In this document: piece by piece, positions 46,290 through 59,430 of the stretch
How positions within the stretch are numbered: the stretch's first letter is position 1
Layout of the letters: each line of letters begins with the position of its first letter
Source of the DNA: Valencia hispanica
Lineage: Eukaryota; Chordata; Actinopteri; Cyprinodontiformes; Valenciidae
NCBI GenBank assembly: GCA_963556495.2
Contig: OY747713.1
Coordinates: 36,460,961 to 36,524,960, forward strand
DNA: 64,000 bases
Reading direction: 5' to 3'
Made by a program: the position numbers and the translations under genes
Notes under the pieces: generated by a model
The model's input: only the letters and a program-made list of their open reading frames with translations
Told to the model about the DNA's origin: nothing
Databases searched by the model: none

Positions 46290-47180
46290 GGGTGAGTTGT
46301 TCCTTAATGACCACTTTTCATCACTTATTACTCATTTATGCAATATCTGAAATTACTGCCACCGTTAATTTTGTGTTCTCCCTTTTTTACCCCCCATCGA
46401 AAGTACCCCTGGTCTGTGCTAGCGTGTTAAGCTGTCACTGTTTCCTGGTTGGAGCAATTAGTGAAGCTATTGGTTCCTTTTCTTCTGTGTATCCTCTGTT
46501 TTACTATCAATTAGAAAGTACTCCTGGTTTTGAGCTTATGTTTAGCGCTGTCTTTTTCCTGGGCAGAGCCTTTTGATAAAGACAGAGCTGAATTTAACTT
46601 TGAGTACTCTCTGTTTTTTTTTCTGATTGCAACATCCCCTGGTTTAGTGCTTTTGTGTTTATCAGTATGTTTTTTCCTGGTTGACGTTATTAAAGGAATC
46701 ACTGCTGTCATTTGTCTAATATTGGAATTCCTCTCCCATAGAAAGTACTCCATGCTCAATCCCTGTGTGTTTGGCTGTGTGTCTTTCCTGAAAGGAGTCC
46801 CTGAAACAACTATTGCTTGAATTGAATTTTCCTGCAGAAAGTCCCCCTGCATGGCCAAGTGCTTCCGTACTTAGTTGGATGTCTCTCCTGACCAAAGCAA
46901 TGGATGGGGAAATTACAACTTTTTAACTTTGTGGACTCTCTTTAAATTTCTCTCTCATAGAAAGGACCTCCGATTCAGTTCTGTGTTTGGCTTTCCCTCT
47001 TTCCTGCACGGAGGGACTTGACTATTGTTGCCATTTCATGTGACTTTTTGTCGTTCCTACTTCTAGAAAGTAGGCTACTCCTTGCCCAGTTCGTCTCTGT
47101 TTGTTCCGTCTTCTCAGACCCCAGCTGGTCATCACAAATGGCAGCTCATGCAGAGTTTGGTGCTGCTGGAGTGTTCTTCC
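46290..47180 (+). repeat. Degenerate tandem repeat with a period of about 110 bp
   Basis: A core of the form (a/t)agaaagta.(t/c)cc(t)ggt... followed after 20-30 bp by tgt(c/t)tttcctg recurs with its aaagta position at 46400, 46515, about 46630, 46742, 46838, 46962 and 47067. Spacing is 115, 115, 112, 96, 124 and 105 bp. Copies are well diverged from one another. Each core is preceded by a pyrimidine-rich stretch ending in (c/t)ag. Several units stay open in one frame and would encode hydrophobic peptides, but not continuously. Confidence 0.7.
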
Positions 47181-49019
47181 TGTTGAATGGAGTGGTTCCT
47201 CTCCACTGTCACAACAGTCTTGCTTGAAAGCATTAGATGCTGCCAGAGTCAATGACTCATTGCAACCGATTAGGCTTCCTTTGACTTTCACAAATTACAT
47301 TAAATAATTAAGTGAATTTGACCTTATGTATTCTAACTTGGTTGGAGTTGTACAGTAATTTAAACTTACTATATGATTCAATTGTTTTGCAGTCATTTGA
47401 ACTGATCTCTACTGAATTTGAACCAAATGGGATATAACTTGTTCGAATGTGTCTAATTTACTGCTATAGCTTCTCCTGGTGACAGTTGCACTATAGACTA
47501 ACTGAATTGAACTAAGGTAAAGTTTTTTGTTTTTTTACAACAGTCTGATGTTAGTTTCACAAGGTAGCATGATCTATTTACATTTACATTGTGCAACTTT
47601 ACATGGGTGTTACAAAGTGACACATTTCATGACATAAATATAGGGATCTCTATGCAGTCTAGCAGGATTCCTGTCAGTTTGTATTTCACTCTGAGCAATC
47701 TGCTTGGCGTGGGAACACTTGTAGTCTTGCGAATGAAAAAGTTATGACAACGTGCAACTTAAAGGGATGCATTCACAATGAAAAACCTCCTAGAATTTAC
47801 AGCAAATAGAATAAAAATGTAAAAGACATTTTGAAAATTTAAAGCAACTTATAATATGAGTATTAAATAATGCAAATAAATGTGAAAAAAACTGACATCT
47901 TTGGATCGGCTTGTGTCAGATAATTAGAAAAATACAATATTCTGTTCAGGAAATCCCTGCATGGAGTCAAAAAGACTCAAACGTACCAGGAAATAACATC
48001 TAAAGAAGATCCAGTTGCCCAGGTGTTTTCTGGACCTGCGTCTTCATCAAAGAAAGACTAACCTGAGGTGGGGAACTGTCCTGTTGTACATATAAAGACT
48101 TGAAATTCTAGTGGACGCACCTTAATTGCTGCCTCAGCCATACAAAGGAAGGGATTAAATCATACCAGATGCTTGCTCAATTGTAAACCGAAAGCATTTT
48201 GACATATTATGACAGAACAGAGAGAAAAAAATACCTCACAGGAAACCGCGTGGTTTAGAGAGATGAAACTGTCCGATCAAAAAAAGAAAAAAAAGGAGAA
48301 CATGTCACTTTTAGAATTACGACTGTCTGTCTTCTCACTTTCCAAACACTTTTAACACGATTTTAAAGAACTCAGCATTTCAGCAGCTTTGCGGTTGTCT
48401 GGAAGTTTGTTCCAGTTTAGAGGAGCACAGGATAAAGGAAAATCCTGCTGTAACATGTTGTCGTTTGAATTGATAAACTGAACGTTACCAAAGCTGAAGG
48501 ATTCAGTAAAAGTCACGTTCTCACACTCTCACTAGGTTGCTTATGTAACCCACAAAGAGGAAAGAATATAAAAATCACCATCCTCTGTGTGTCAAAAAGA
48601 GGAAACTGTTGAAAACGGTTGTGGTCATAGTGGGAAATGAACAAGTCAGTGAAGTGATGAAAAAGACAGCATGAATCAACCCTCGTCTGTCCCTAACATG
48701 ACCCCGCTCCTTCTGCAGACACAACAACCGGTGACAACACACACAATCTGACCTCTGCTGGGGTGAGAGTTTCAACGTCCATATTTTTGTCAATGTGGCT
48801 CACACCGGCTGAACATTGAACCTCTATTAGCCAGGGTGGTGTGTTCCTGTGGCATCATGACATTTTACCCAGTTTGGTGACATCACTGTGTTTATGTTGG
48901 CTGTGTGTCGACTTGCCCAACTCCAGCTTGAGGCTGCATCGAGGAGATACATTGATTTGTTCTGAACACGTTTTCACTGACTGCTTGAAACCGCTCCTTT
49001 ATTCAGTTCTGTGAAAGCA

Positions 49020-49310
49020 TTATGACTCTACGTTGCATCGCAAAGGAATTCACAACCCTTAAATAATTTTATTGGGATATTATGAGATAAAACGAAACAA
49101 ACTAGCACATCATTGCGAAGCTGAGGGGAAATGAATAACATTTCTCAAATAAGTAAGCAAACAAAGCTCTAAAAAGTGTGGATACTTTGCTGCAACTACA
49201 ACTCTTTTGAGCCATGCCTCTACAGGCTCAGCTGAAAATTGTTTCCATTCTTCTTTGCAAGAAAGCTCAAGCAGATTGGATGGAGAGTGTCTGTAAACAT
49301 AAATGTCCAA
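49020..49310 (-). mobile_element. Tc1/mariner end fragment
   Basis: The plus strand reads aaaggaattcacaaccctta, attttattgggatattatgag, then gctgcaactacaactctttt and attcttctttgcaagaaagc. These are the terminal region and the 3' end of the transposase gene in reverse. The rest of the element is missing. Confidence 0.7.
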
Positions 49311-50154
49311 TCCTTTCTTAAAATGTATTAATTTACTCAGATGTATCAAACACCATCTATCTTCCTGCCAAGTATGTAAAAAAAAAATTATATAGCTGTA
49401 CAAAAGAGAGGCTAAAACCCACAAACATTCCTTAATGTACAGTAGTTGACCAAAAGCCATTTTTAAAAGATGCCTTATTAGTTGCATTGAAAAGACAAAA
49501 ACTCAGCAGAGTCCCAAAGACCTTAAACACAAAAGGACCTTCTCAGGTTTTCACTGAACTGATAGGGACAGGTGGACTTAAAAGCTCTGAGAAGTATGCC
49601 AGTTATTGTTCTATCCAAAAAGGCTGGCAGCAGTGTTTTGTACAACCAGCACATGTTCCAAGAATGCTTTGTTCAAGCAGGTAAATAATGACTTACAGTA
49701 ATCCACAAATCCAAGAAATAAAGGCAAGAATAGCTATTTTTGGTTCTGATCTTGAGGTAAATATATTAAATGTAGCAATATGATCATCTAAGGTAAACCA
49801 GACAAATTAACCAATGGTTCCTCACGGAAGAATTAGCTTTTGCTCCTAAATGTTGTATCTTCATTAAGCTGGGGAGAATTTTTGTCACTTGGGTTTAACA
49901 TAGCTTAATGCATTGAAGACATGCAGTTTGAGACTTCATGATGCTTAAAGATGTATAACTGAATATTATCCACTTAGCAGTGAAATGCAACATCTTTAAA
50001 AGTCCTCAGAATGTATTGCATATAAATAAAATAATCCAAATTAGCGAGGGCTCCAAAACAGAACCCTGAGGAACACCCTACTTTATAGAACACAAAATGA
50101 ACATTCAGATAGACATGAAGAAGAACACTAGAAGCTGCCCTGTCACACACCCAG

Positions 50155-50800
50155 GGTTTTAGTCAAGTTACCATCTCTCGAGTCCAAGTCACACTCAAGT
50201 CCTTAGTGTTCAAGTCCAAGTGGAAATCTTAGTTCCATAGGATTAATCCAAGTCGAGTCCAAGTTGAGTCACTAGGTCCTACTAGGCAAGTCCAAGTCCC
50301 CCCCCAAAAATCTTCTAATCCAAGTCAAGTCATTATCACCTGAGTGTCAAAAATAAGAAAGCGTGATGTAGATTTTAAGACTAAAATAATGGCAACCAAA
50401 CATAGTTTACTGTATTTAAAAATAAATGGTACTCAACGCCCCTGTGCTAGCACCAAGCTAACACAGTCGTATGTGCAAAACAATAAAATATGTTTAAAAG
50501 AAAATTTCAAACAATAAATAATCAACATGTCACCCGTACACCTACAAAGATTTTGGGAAGTTATTACATCTGTCCAGTAATCTGATCTAATATAACAAGC
50601 TAACATAAGCATCAGCTAAATGCTAATTACAACAATAGCAATTTATCATGTCAGAGTCCAAATCCAAGTTCAAGAACTGATGTTCCGAGTCCAAGTCCAA
50701 GTCATCTGCGTGCTGCTCAAGTCAAGTCTCAATCCCTGAAAATGGACTCAAGTCAGGACTTGAGTCTGATTCCAGGACTCGAGTACTCCATCCCTCCACA
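50155..50800. repeat. Degenerate CAAGTC/AGTCCAAGTC repeat region
   Basis: Both ends (50160-50345 and 50645-50790) consist of imperfect copies of agtccaagtc and caagtcaagtc, with a unique-looking middle. The layout (repeat arms around a core) resembles that of the GACCAAGACC element at 8150-8620, though the unit is different. Confidence 0.6.
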
Positions 50801-52924
50801 CACCCGAGTTGTATATCTCTGCAATTCCTCCAGAGTCACCAAGGAAAATCTAAACATCTTAATAGGGCTTTTAAATAGATAGAAATAGAAAAGTTGCAAA
50901 GATCCCTTTTCTCCATAAAGTCATGCACTTTCTGTCTGTTTTTTGTTGTTGTTTTTTTTTACAGACACCGACATCTCACCGTCAAGTTCAGAGTTAAAGC
51001 GTCAGCTGCTTAAAACCCTTTTGAGTCGTGATGACCGGAGAAGCTAGGTTTTTTTCTCAGGTTTTCAGAATGGAAGTAACACAAGTCTGTGATTAAATAA
51101 AAACACCGCTGAGATGTTGGCAAAGAATGCAGAGGTACCACAGGGTGAGATGTATAGAGAGGGATAATATGTCATGGTTTTTAGTCTCAGCAGAACTGTT
51201 TTTCCGCACTTGGTAACTTGATCAAATCATGTGTTTAGTGGAGAAGCATCAAAAGATTTCAGGCACCATTGAGGAAGGAAAATTACAATATGAGATTTGT
51301 GAGAAAGTGAGAAGTTCAAACTGGTGGGCAAACAATCTGTATGCAAAATAAAAGAGGCAGTAAAGCTATATTAAAAAAAAAAACAGCTCATTTACTGGCA
51401 TATGTGGCAAATGTATTTATTTTAAGCTTAATCTTTATAGATCTCTATGCACATAAATTGATCTCCAAATGGCTCATCAGCTAGAAGAAAAAAAAACATT
51501 AGAACAACAAAACTTGTGTAGAAACAAGAGGCCTCACTTTAGCATAAACTGTAGGTTTGTGTCCTTGTCTGTATTTTTGGTTAAAAAAAAACATGTTTGT
51601 TTCAATTAAGTGACATTACTCGGAGTTGGTAGAGGATCCAGATGTTTTACTCAAGAAAGAGTCGTGATACTTTATCATTTAACTCAAGTAAAAGTAAAAA
51701 GTGTGGTGCAGTAAAACTACTCCTAAAAGTTTGTTTTCCATTAAACTACTCAAGTAAATGTAACTACATACCCACCTCTGATTGTGATGACATAAAACAT
51801 ATTATTAGCCTATTATTACCTTCAATGTGTTATTAATATTATTGACAGTATAAAAGCATTATTATGTTGTTATACCACCAATAGAAGTATTTTTGTTCAA
51901 ATTATGGTTCCACTTGCATCCTTTGAGTAATCAGCTAAAAGGCCTCTCCAAACCAAGCTGAATTCCAACACCAGCCCATTCCTGAGGGGATCCATCAGAC
52001 TTCTGAAACAAGGAATTAAAATAGCAACCTCTAGTTCAAGGTTCAGAACCCTACTAGCTCGTCTATGACCAGTCTCTCTCTCTTAAAAAAAAACAGTCTT
52101 TAGCAGTTTTAATTTGTGGAAACAATTCCCATGAAATGAATGCAACTGATGCCATTTTTTAGATGCATTCATTGTTTTTTTGAAGTTGCTCAAAGTTTAT
52201 GGGGAGTTTTAAACCCCTACCGAATATCTTCCCTCTTCTCTCTCTCTAGTGCCCGAAAAAATCTTTTAAGGAAAACAAAATGCAGAAGGAATGGGAAAAT
52301 AGAAAGGAAGGAGGTGGGTGGAATGGAAGAAAGTAACTGCATGAACAAAAAAGAGAAAGTGCATTTTAAAATTTTGGCGTGGTGTATCTAAAGGAAGGTT
52401 TGAAAGTAGGAGCTATTAAGGAAATAAATTGAGAAAAAAAATGGATCAAATTTTTGTTGCATTTAATATACAAATGTTTCCATAGGGACATCTATTTATT
52501 TTGTCATTCGTCTCGATTTGGGCAATTTCAGTCTTCCGTAAGCTTCGCTTCACATGAAGATTAACGTCATGAGGAAATATGCTGCGGTTGCCTCAAATGA
52601 CCTTCCTGGTCATTAAAAATGATTCCAATAAGTCATAAACTCCCATAAAATCATTTGCTGCTTTTTACGCGGATAAAGATCCACCTTTGAACTGAAACAA
52701 CCCGACCTGCTCCCTATAACTCCAGACTTGAGTGCTGTTTCACTTGTATAGCTCTCAGCACGAAAACAAATGCCTCCCCAAAAATAAAAAAAAGAGAGTT
52801 AGAGAGAAAACAAGCTAAAATAAAGTTACAACTATTTTTTTCTGTTTGCTTTTTAGCCACAAGTCTAAATTAATGCTGGAAAAATGACAATCTGGATGCA
52901 ATAAATACTTTACTGTAGTCTAAA

Positions 52925-53800
52925 TAGATGCAAAAAATATAACACACCGTTGTACAGACGCACAATGTCAGGACAAAGTATTTTACTAGATGAGGTGGTG
53001 TTCATCTGGGATGTTTATGAAGCATAATGCACTATTTTCTACGTTTTTACATACAAAGATCTGTGATGTGCATATTCAGCCCCCCTTACTCCAAAGGCCC
53101 TAAATAAAGCCTTACTTACTAAAGCCAAAAATAAAATTCTGTGCAACCCACTGTCTTCAGAATTCCTATAATAATGAAGTAGTGTCCATCACTGTGTAAT
53201 TGGCTCTCAGTATAAATCCAGCTGTTCTGTGATCAGTCATCAAGGTAAGTATGACACAAGGGTAAGCCTACCAAGAAATGGCTGTCCACCTAAAGATGAT
53301 TGGCTGGACAAGGAGAGCGTTGATCAGAGAAGCGGCCCAGAGGCCTGTGGGAGCTGCAGAGATCCACACGCCGGGTAGAGGAATCTATTAAAAAGAAACC
53401 TATTCTGTTGCAACTTTTAGTTGTGCACGAATCTGATCGTCATTGAGCAGTGGCAAAAAGAAAGCCATTGTTGAAAGAAGGTCGTGAAGTAAACGTGGAA
53501 GGAGGTGCCCTGGCCAAAAGGCCTGAAACCGGGGTGAAGGATCACCATCCAGATGGACAACGCCCTAAAACCCACATACAATGGCCTAATTAAAGTACAC
53601 ACATTAATTCATTTAAGGATCATTGGGGAAACTTAAAAAAGCTGAAGTTCACAGATGCTCTCTGTACAGTCTGAGCTGGAGCTATTTTGCAAATGGAAGT
53701 GGAAAAAAATGATCAGCCTCCAGGTGCGCAGATGGAAGCACAGCAAACCGTGTTTCTACAAAGTGTTGACCCAGATGAACTGAGTGAACGGACGCACCCT
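52925..53800 (+). mobile_element. Tc1/mariner fossil, 5' two thirds
   Basis: It contains the 5' leader (catattcagccccccttactc, taattggctctcagtataaat, ccagctgttctgtgatcagt). The helix-turn-helix part of the transposase follows: accaagaaatggctgtccac, ttgatcagagaagcggccc, and agctgcagagatccaca near 53352. Next come aagaaagccattgttgaaag and aggaggtgccctggcc. It is the longest copy in the window but still carries several frameshifts. Confidence 0.8.
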
Positions 53801-55589
53801 CCAATTTGTATATCTTGATGTTAAAAAGTAGAAGCGGTTGTGTCAGTGTGATACCACAGAGCGTAGAGTAGCTGTTCTACTACAATCGTATTGGATTTGT
53901 ATTTATATCCCATCATGTGCTTGGTGCCTCGTGGGCGACCAGTGGGCTGTGTGACTGTGTAATGATCACCTCGCAGGTTTCCTGGGGCTTCAGAAGGTCG
54001 TTCTGATCCCCTGATCTTTGTTCAGGTCACAATTTGGATGTGGAAGTGACATGTGTCACCACCAACCTGTTTATTTATCTACAGGGGGGGGGGGATTTGG
54101 GGGGCTGGCTCAGACTGTGCCTGCTCAGATGTTGTGTTGAGCCTTGATGTTACACTGTGGCTCCGGTTATCATGTGGCACGATTTACAGCATGCAAAACA
54201 AGACCAGCTGTGTGTGTCATAATGCAAACAACAAGCCTCACATGAGGTCTATTTATGTGTAGGGTGGAAACTTTGACATTTGCAGTTCTCTATCTGAGTG
54301 AGCGGAGCATGTAGGTGAATGTGTGTAACGTAATTCAAATTCTTGCCGCTGTCTGCTGGGACAAGTGTCTGCCATCCTGTTACATTTCTGTTATGTGTCA
54401 GTGGCAAAGAAACCTCCGGGATGTCATTATGCTTTCTAATCAAAGTAGGCCAAAGTTAAATTTACATTTTAACAGCAGGTTCATTTCAGTTATGAATCAA
54501 TTACACAAAAATAGATCATTTCCATTTAGACCCTGACGGCCTGTTGTGAAACTTTTATCTCACATAGTATAAAACATGGTATGAAATTATTAGCCATTAT
54601 CTTTATAAGCTCTCTAGAGGTATTTCAGCTATCATGCTTCAGCTATCTCCTCATATTGTGCTTTGGAAGTGCATAAAGAGAGCTAGCGATAGGGAGCTTT
54701 ATTTATTTATTCATAAAGCCATTTCTTTTTTAAGCTGCTGTGTGAACTTTCTAGGAAATGTCATGGTAAGGCTTTCAATCGTTTCAGCTTTTTGGAGGAG
54801 TTTCATACAGTTTTAATCAGTTTGGTGATTTATTTATTTTTCCCTGCCATGAACACGTGGAGTCCTTCAAAGGACACTACAGACGGATCAAGGTTGTTTC
54901 AGAAGGCATATGAGTGAGATCGCTTGATTAAAATCAGCTCAAGCAGTCCATTTATGTCACTTTGCTGCCACCTGGTGGAAAAGCTTTGTACTGCAACGTT
55001 TGGCAAGAGCATCATTATAGCGATCAATACACAATGCAATCCGAAGTGTTTCACAGGGCATCAAAGAAAAGACAAAAACAAATCTTCAAAGATTGATGTA
55101 AAAGAGAACATGATGTCATACACTTAAGCACATTGTATAAAAGAAACTCACTGTAAAACACACATTGAAGTAAAATTCAAATATGACTTTAGATTGAAGT
55201 TACATTTTGAATTTACATGTATTTAAAGTTCATTAGTCAGGCTCTTCGATCAAGGCGCCCTGGAATTTTCTACATGTCTCGGGTTTTTAGGGAGTTTGTT
55301 CCAAAGCTCAGGAGCATAGAAACTAAATGCTGCACCGTCTTGTTTGCCTCTGGTCCTGGGAACACAGAGGAGGTCTACATCAGGGGCACAGGAATAACTT
55401 TAACATTCCGGGGGGGGGGACCCATATGGCAAACTGAAAGATCCGTTATTGGTTGGAACAAAGAATATATTTTAAATTAACAACACTGCAAAACATCCCC
55501 CAATATATTTTACTCTACTAAAAATTATGCATTTGTAAAGGTAAAGAAAACACATTTCGAATGCATTCAGTAATTTGGTTACAGTGCAG

Positions 55590-56213
55590 AGAACGTTCAT
55601 GTTTTTAAGAGCAGGCTCAACACTCCCCTTTTTAGCCTAGCTTTTAACTGATTATTATTTATTACTGCCTGTTTAATTGCTCTGCATGTTTTATATGATT
55701 ATATTTTTATCAGTTTTACTATTTAATCTTAGCACATTAATTTACTGTTTATTTTTATACTTTAATTTATCTCAATCCCCGTTCCAGTGTTTCCTCTGTG
55801 GGAGCCCTCTGCCCCGGGAGCGGTGGTCAGCTGTAGCTGCCTGTGTGCTCTCCAGGTGGAGCTTGGGTGGAGGTGGGGGTCTTGGCCTTGCCTCCACTGG
55901 GCGCCCTGTGTCGGTGCCTCGGCTGCTGCTGTTAATCTACCGCTACAGATGGCTCCTCTGACGGCGTTTCCTTGCATGGTTAATCTACACTCGGCCAAAT
56001 GTCCTTTTTTACTTTTTCTTTTAACTGTGTGTGTGCATGGGAGATGGGTTGGGGGGAGGGGGGTATAACTGTGACCATGCTTTTAAATCTGTGGGGGAGG
56101 GAAGGGAAGGTGGTTTTATGTGGGGTCATTTTAATCTGTAAAGCACTTTGTGATGCAACTTCTTGTATGAAAAGCGCTTTATAAATAAAGTTTGATTTGA
56201 TTTGATTTGATTA
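55590..56213 (+). repeat. L2-like LINE 3' end
   Basis: The segment ends with gtaaagcactttgtgatgca, then gcgctttataaataaagttt and a short (TTTGA)n tail (56193-56212). A terminal 'cgctataaataaa' followed by a short microsatellite is the usual 3' end of fish L2-type LINEs. A smaller copy of the same theme is at 60330-60447 (gaatcgccgctatataaata). I see no reverse transcriptase reading frame. Confidence 0.6.
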
Positions 56214-56629
56214 CAGTGTGATTTTCCGTCCTTTTTTTAGCGCAGACATGTGTCTTGCCAAACAGAGTTTAAAAAACACTGTCTTAGGCAAGAGCCTAAA
56301 TGTTTTTTCCTCCCGTCATTTACAGCCACAAATTGCTTACAAATTGACTTCTTGTGCAGTAAGTCAATGATATGACAGACATCAACATGGTTCAATCTGT
56401 CATTGTGGACAGAAGCCAAAATGTCAGCCTGCGGAAGACTCTAAAACTTCTCTCAGACAAATTGCTTTCAAAAACCAAATCCACCAAGTGGTTAAAAGGC
56501 TGCTTTTTTTTTAAATATGAAGCATCATTTATTTTTTTCAAAATAGAGAAACACTCTTTTCAGGTCTGAGTTTACATCATGCTTGTTTTATTATTATTTC
56601 GATTTAACTGTGTTCACTTCTTATCTTGT

Positions 56630-57910
56630 TCAAACCTTCCTCTCAAGGAACACATTAGAAAGGTTGGGGATAAAGTTATGGAGACTTAAAGCGAGGCTAT
56701 GTTATAAAACAACACCCCAGGTTTTAAACACCTCACACAGCACTGTTCCATCCATCATCAACCAAAAAAAATATAGTACAACTCCAATGCATGCATGCCT
56801 GCCAGCTAAACTGTTGGGCCTGGTAAATAGAGCGTTAACTGATTCACCGAGCAAAAGGCCCATGGTACCTCTGGGGGAGCTGCAGAGATCCACAGGTCAG
56901 CCATAGGGGACACAACATGCTGAACACAGCGCTCTGATCATATCAAATTTAAATGTAATTTTTTTGGCCTGCATCCAAATCGCTGTCTGTGAAGCAAAAC
57001 TGTTAAACCAAATCCCTCTGAACACACCTTTGCGACAGTGACACATGGTGGTGGCAGCATCATGCTGTGGAGATGCTTTTCTCCAGCAGGACCAAAAAAG
57101 TGGTTGAAGTTGATGTGAAGATGGATGGAGCTCCAATCCGGGAATAAAACCTACTACAGCCTCCAAACTACTTCACACGGGGACAGAGGTTCATTTTCCA
57201 GAACAACCCTTAACATGCTGTCAGTTAGGGGCTGTTTACACAACAACGTTTTTCTCTCCGATTCGGCCTCTCGTTTACACGACAACGGGAAAACGGGGAG
57301 GGCGAAAACGCAGCTTTTGGGAAACGGCTTCCAGAGTGGAGAGTTTTGAAAAACGCTGAGGGATTCGTTGTCGTGTAAACGCAAGCCGGAGACATGTTGC
57401 ACTTGCGCACTCCGCCTTTCTACAGAAAAACAACAACAATGGCGGATCCAGGTATGCGGTTACTGCTGATGCAGCTTCTGAAGTTATTTGGTCGCATACA
57501 GTACGTGCGTCAAATAATCAATATGCCTTTATTTGAGCGGAGAACTACTAGAAGACCGCCATTGTTGGGTATCATGAAATGTTTCTTTTCCGGGTTGTGA
57601 GGGGGAAACCTTGGAAAACTGCATACACGGGGCACACTGCTATCTAAAGGCCGGGCATATGTACTACATCGTTTTCCATCGCGCACCCTGTCGCGTAAAC
57701 GCAGTGCGTTTTCACCCGCGTATTCAAACAAAAACGGCGACGTTGTCGTGTAAACAGCCCCTTAGACAGTCAGTCAGCTACCGCTGAATGGTTTGAACTA
57801 AAGTATATGCATGTATTGGAGTGGCCCAATCCAAGTCCAGCTCTAAGTCCAATTGAGAATCAAAGTGGGGAAAAGGGCCAGGACCATTAATACTTTTGTA
57901 AGAAATGTGC
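56630..57910 (+). mobile_element. Tc1/mariner fossil interrupted by a palindromic element
   Basis: Transposase landmarks in order are ggataaagttatggagactt, agcactgttccatccatcat, agctgcagagatccacaggt, acatggtggtggcagcatca, agatggatggagctccaat and ggttcattttccagaacaac. The order stops at 57227 and resumes after 57764 with aatggtttgaactaaagtat, attggagtggcccaatccaa and ccaattgagaatcaaagtgg. The interruption is the 534-bp element at 57228-57761. Confidence 0.82.
57228..57761. mobile_element. PIF/Harbinger-type MITE with TTA target duplication
   Basis: The left end GGGGCTGTTTACAC..CAACG (57228-57248) is the inverted complement of the right end CGTTG..GTGTAAACAGCCCC (57741-57761), with one mismatch over about 21 bp. 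Both sides are bordered by TTA (57225-57227 and 57762-57764). Additional inverted copies of the GTTTACACGACAACG theme lie inside, near 57273 and 57366. A 68-codon open segment at 57394-57600 does not resemble a transposase to me, so the element is probably non-autonomous. TTA duplications are characteristic of the PIF/Harbinger superfamily. Confidence 0.8.
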
Positions 57911-59279
57911 TAAAATGGGGAGAAAAGAAATCTAACATCTTGTGTGCAGGAATACAAATTATTCAGCAGGGGGTGTTAAAGATCTGTGATGGTTGGCTGC
58001 TGTCATTGTTAGTGAGTAAACTAGTTATTGCACTAAATAAATCTTATTTAAACAGTACTATTATTTTTTTTCCCCCAAAGATATTTTATTGCACATGATG
58101 GATGACATTGTTATAAATACTTAGCAGACAGTCAATTACACGTAACCCTGAACACAATAGGTGTTTTTTTTACCCCGGGATACTGACCTTTAGAGAGGCA
58201 ATCCAATCTGCAGCCTACAGACAAAGCAATTACAACACAGACAGTCAGAGTTATTTGCAAGTGAAAAATACTTCCCAATAAGAAACTTGTTCTTTCTCTT
58301 TCTGAAATCAGAATGGCTTTGCTTTCATGTGCAACAAGCAGAAATCAAATGTACACTGACAATAAGAGCACATCTCCCTCTTTTCTGAGGACCTTAAAGA
58401 TTTAACATAGTGTTCAGGGTCTCAGAAAGAACTCTTATACTTGGTAATCACGCAAAAGCATTGCACTGAAAACACAGTACGAGTTGGAATGTAAAGCGAA
58501 CACACCAAGGTCGATAGAGCCTTCTTATAATGAAGCCCCGTGTCACGATGCAAGAGTTTTGAGAAAGCCACTGCATCGCTTAAATCAATTTATCTGACAT
58601 GATGCTGTGACGAATATATATTTTTGTTTCAAGATTGATTCTGAAGATTTTTTTCTGATATCTTTTTAACATTTTTAATTATTGTATGGGATGAGTATTG
58701 TGTTGCGACACAGCCCTGGTTACTGGAACCAAGGAATTCAGGCCTCTTTGACCGCAGACAATGGCAAAGGCGAGACACTCGCTTTAAAAGTCCAGCCTTC
58801 CCTGGCGAAGGGGAGGGGGGAGCGAGTTTTCAAACTCATTGGATCCAAAATACTTTTACAGCCTGCTGATCGTTGATCAGACTCCACCAGAGAGAGAGAG
58901 AGAGCCTCGCTGACACGCTGCTGCATGCTACACGAGAGCTCCTCACCCGACGCAGCTGAGCTGAACGCTGCCCACGAAAAGGGGCCGGTCTGTGGAAGAA
59001 GATTGCTGAGTCGATCCGAGCTGGACGACCTGAGTTCTGGATAAAAGTGGCTCGCCATAGCCATGCACTCACAAGGATCTTGCTGCTAGCGGCAACCACT
59101 GTTAGCTCCCCACGCAGCTGATCACCCAGTAAATGGATTCACCCTGCTACAAAGATCTAAGAATCGTTCAAGTAAGGTTGTGTCTGGGCAGAGATAAATT
59201 AGCTTACGATAAACAATTTAAGGATTGTGTTGATTATATATTTCACTGTCTTTGGTGCATTTGTAAGACTTCATTCATT

Positions 59280-59430
59280 CACTTGTTTGGGTATAAACAT
59301 CCATCCATCCATTATCTGTACCTGTGCATCCTATGCAGGGTTGCGGGGGTTGCTGTTGCCAGCAGTCACGGGGTGAGAGGCGGGGTACACCCTGGATAGG
59401 TTGGCAGTCCATCGCAGGGCTGGGTATAAA
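59280..59430 (+). repeat. LINE-type 3' tail repeat, second copy
   Basis: Landmarks are catccatccatccattatct, gcagggttgcgggggttgct, gagaggcggggtacaccctg and ggcagtccatcgcagggctg. It is the counterpart of 36350-36480 in opposite orientation. Confidence 0.6.
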
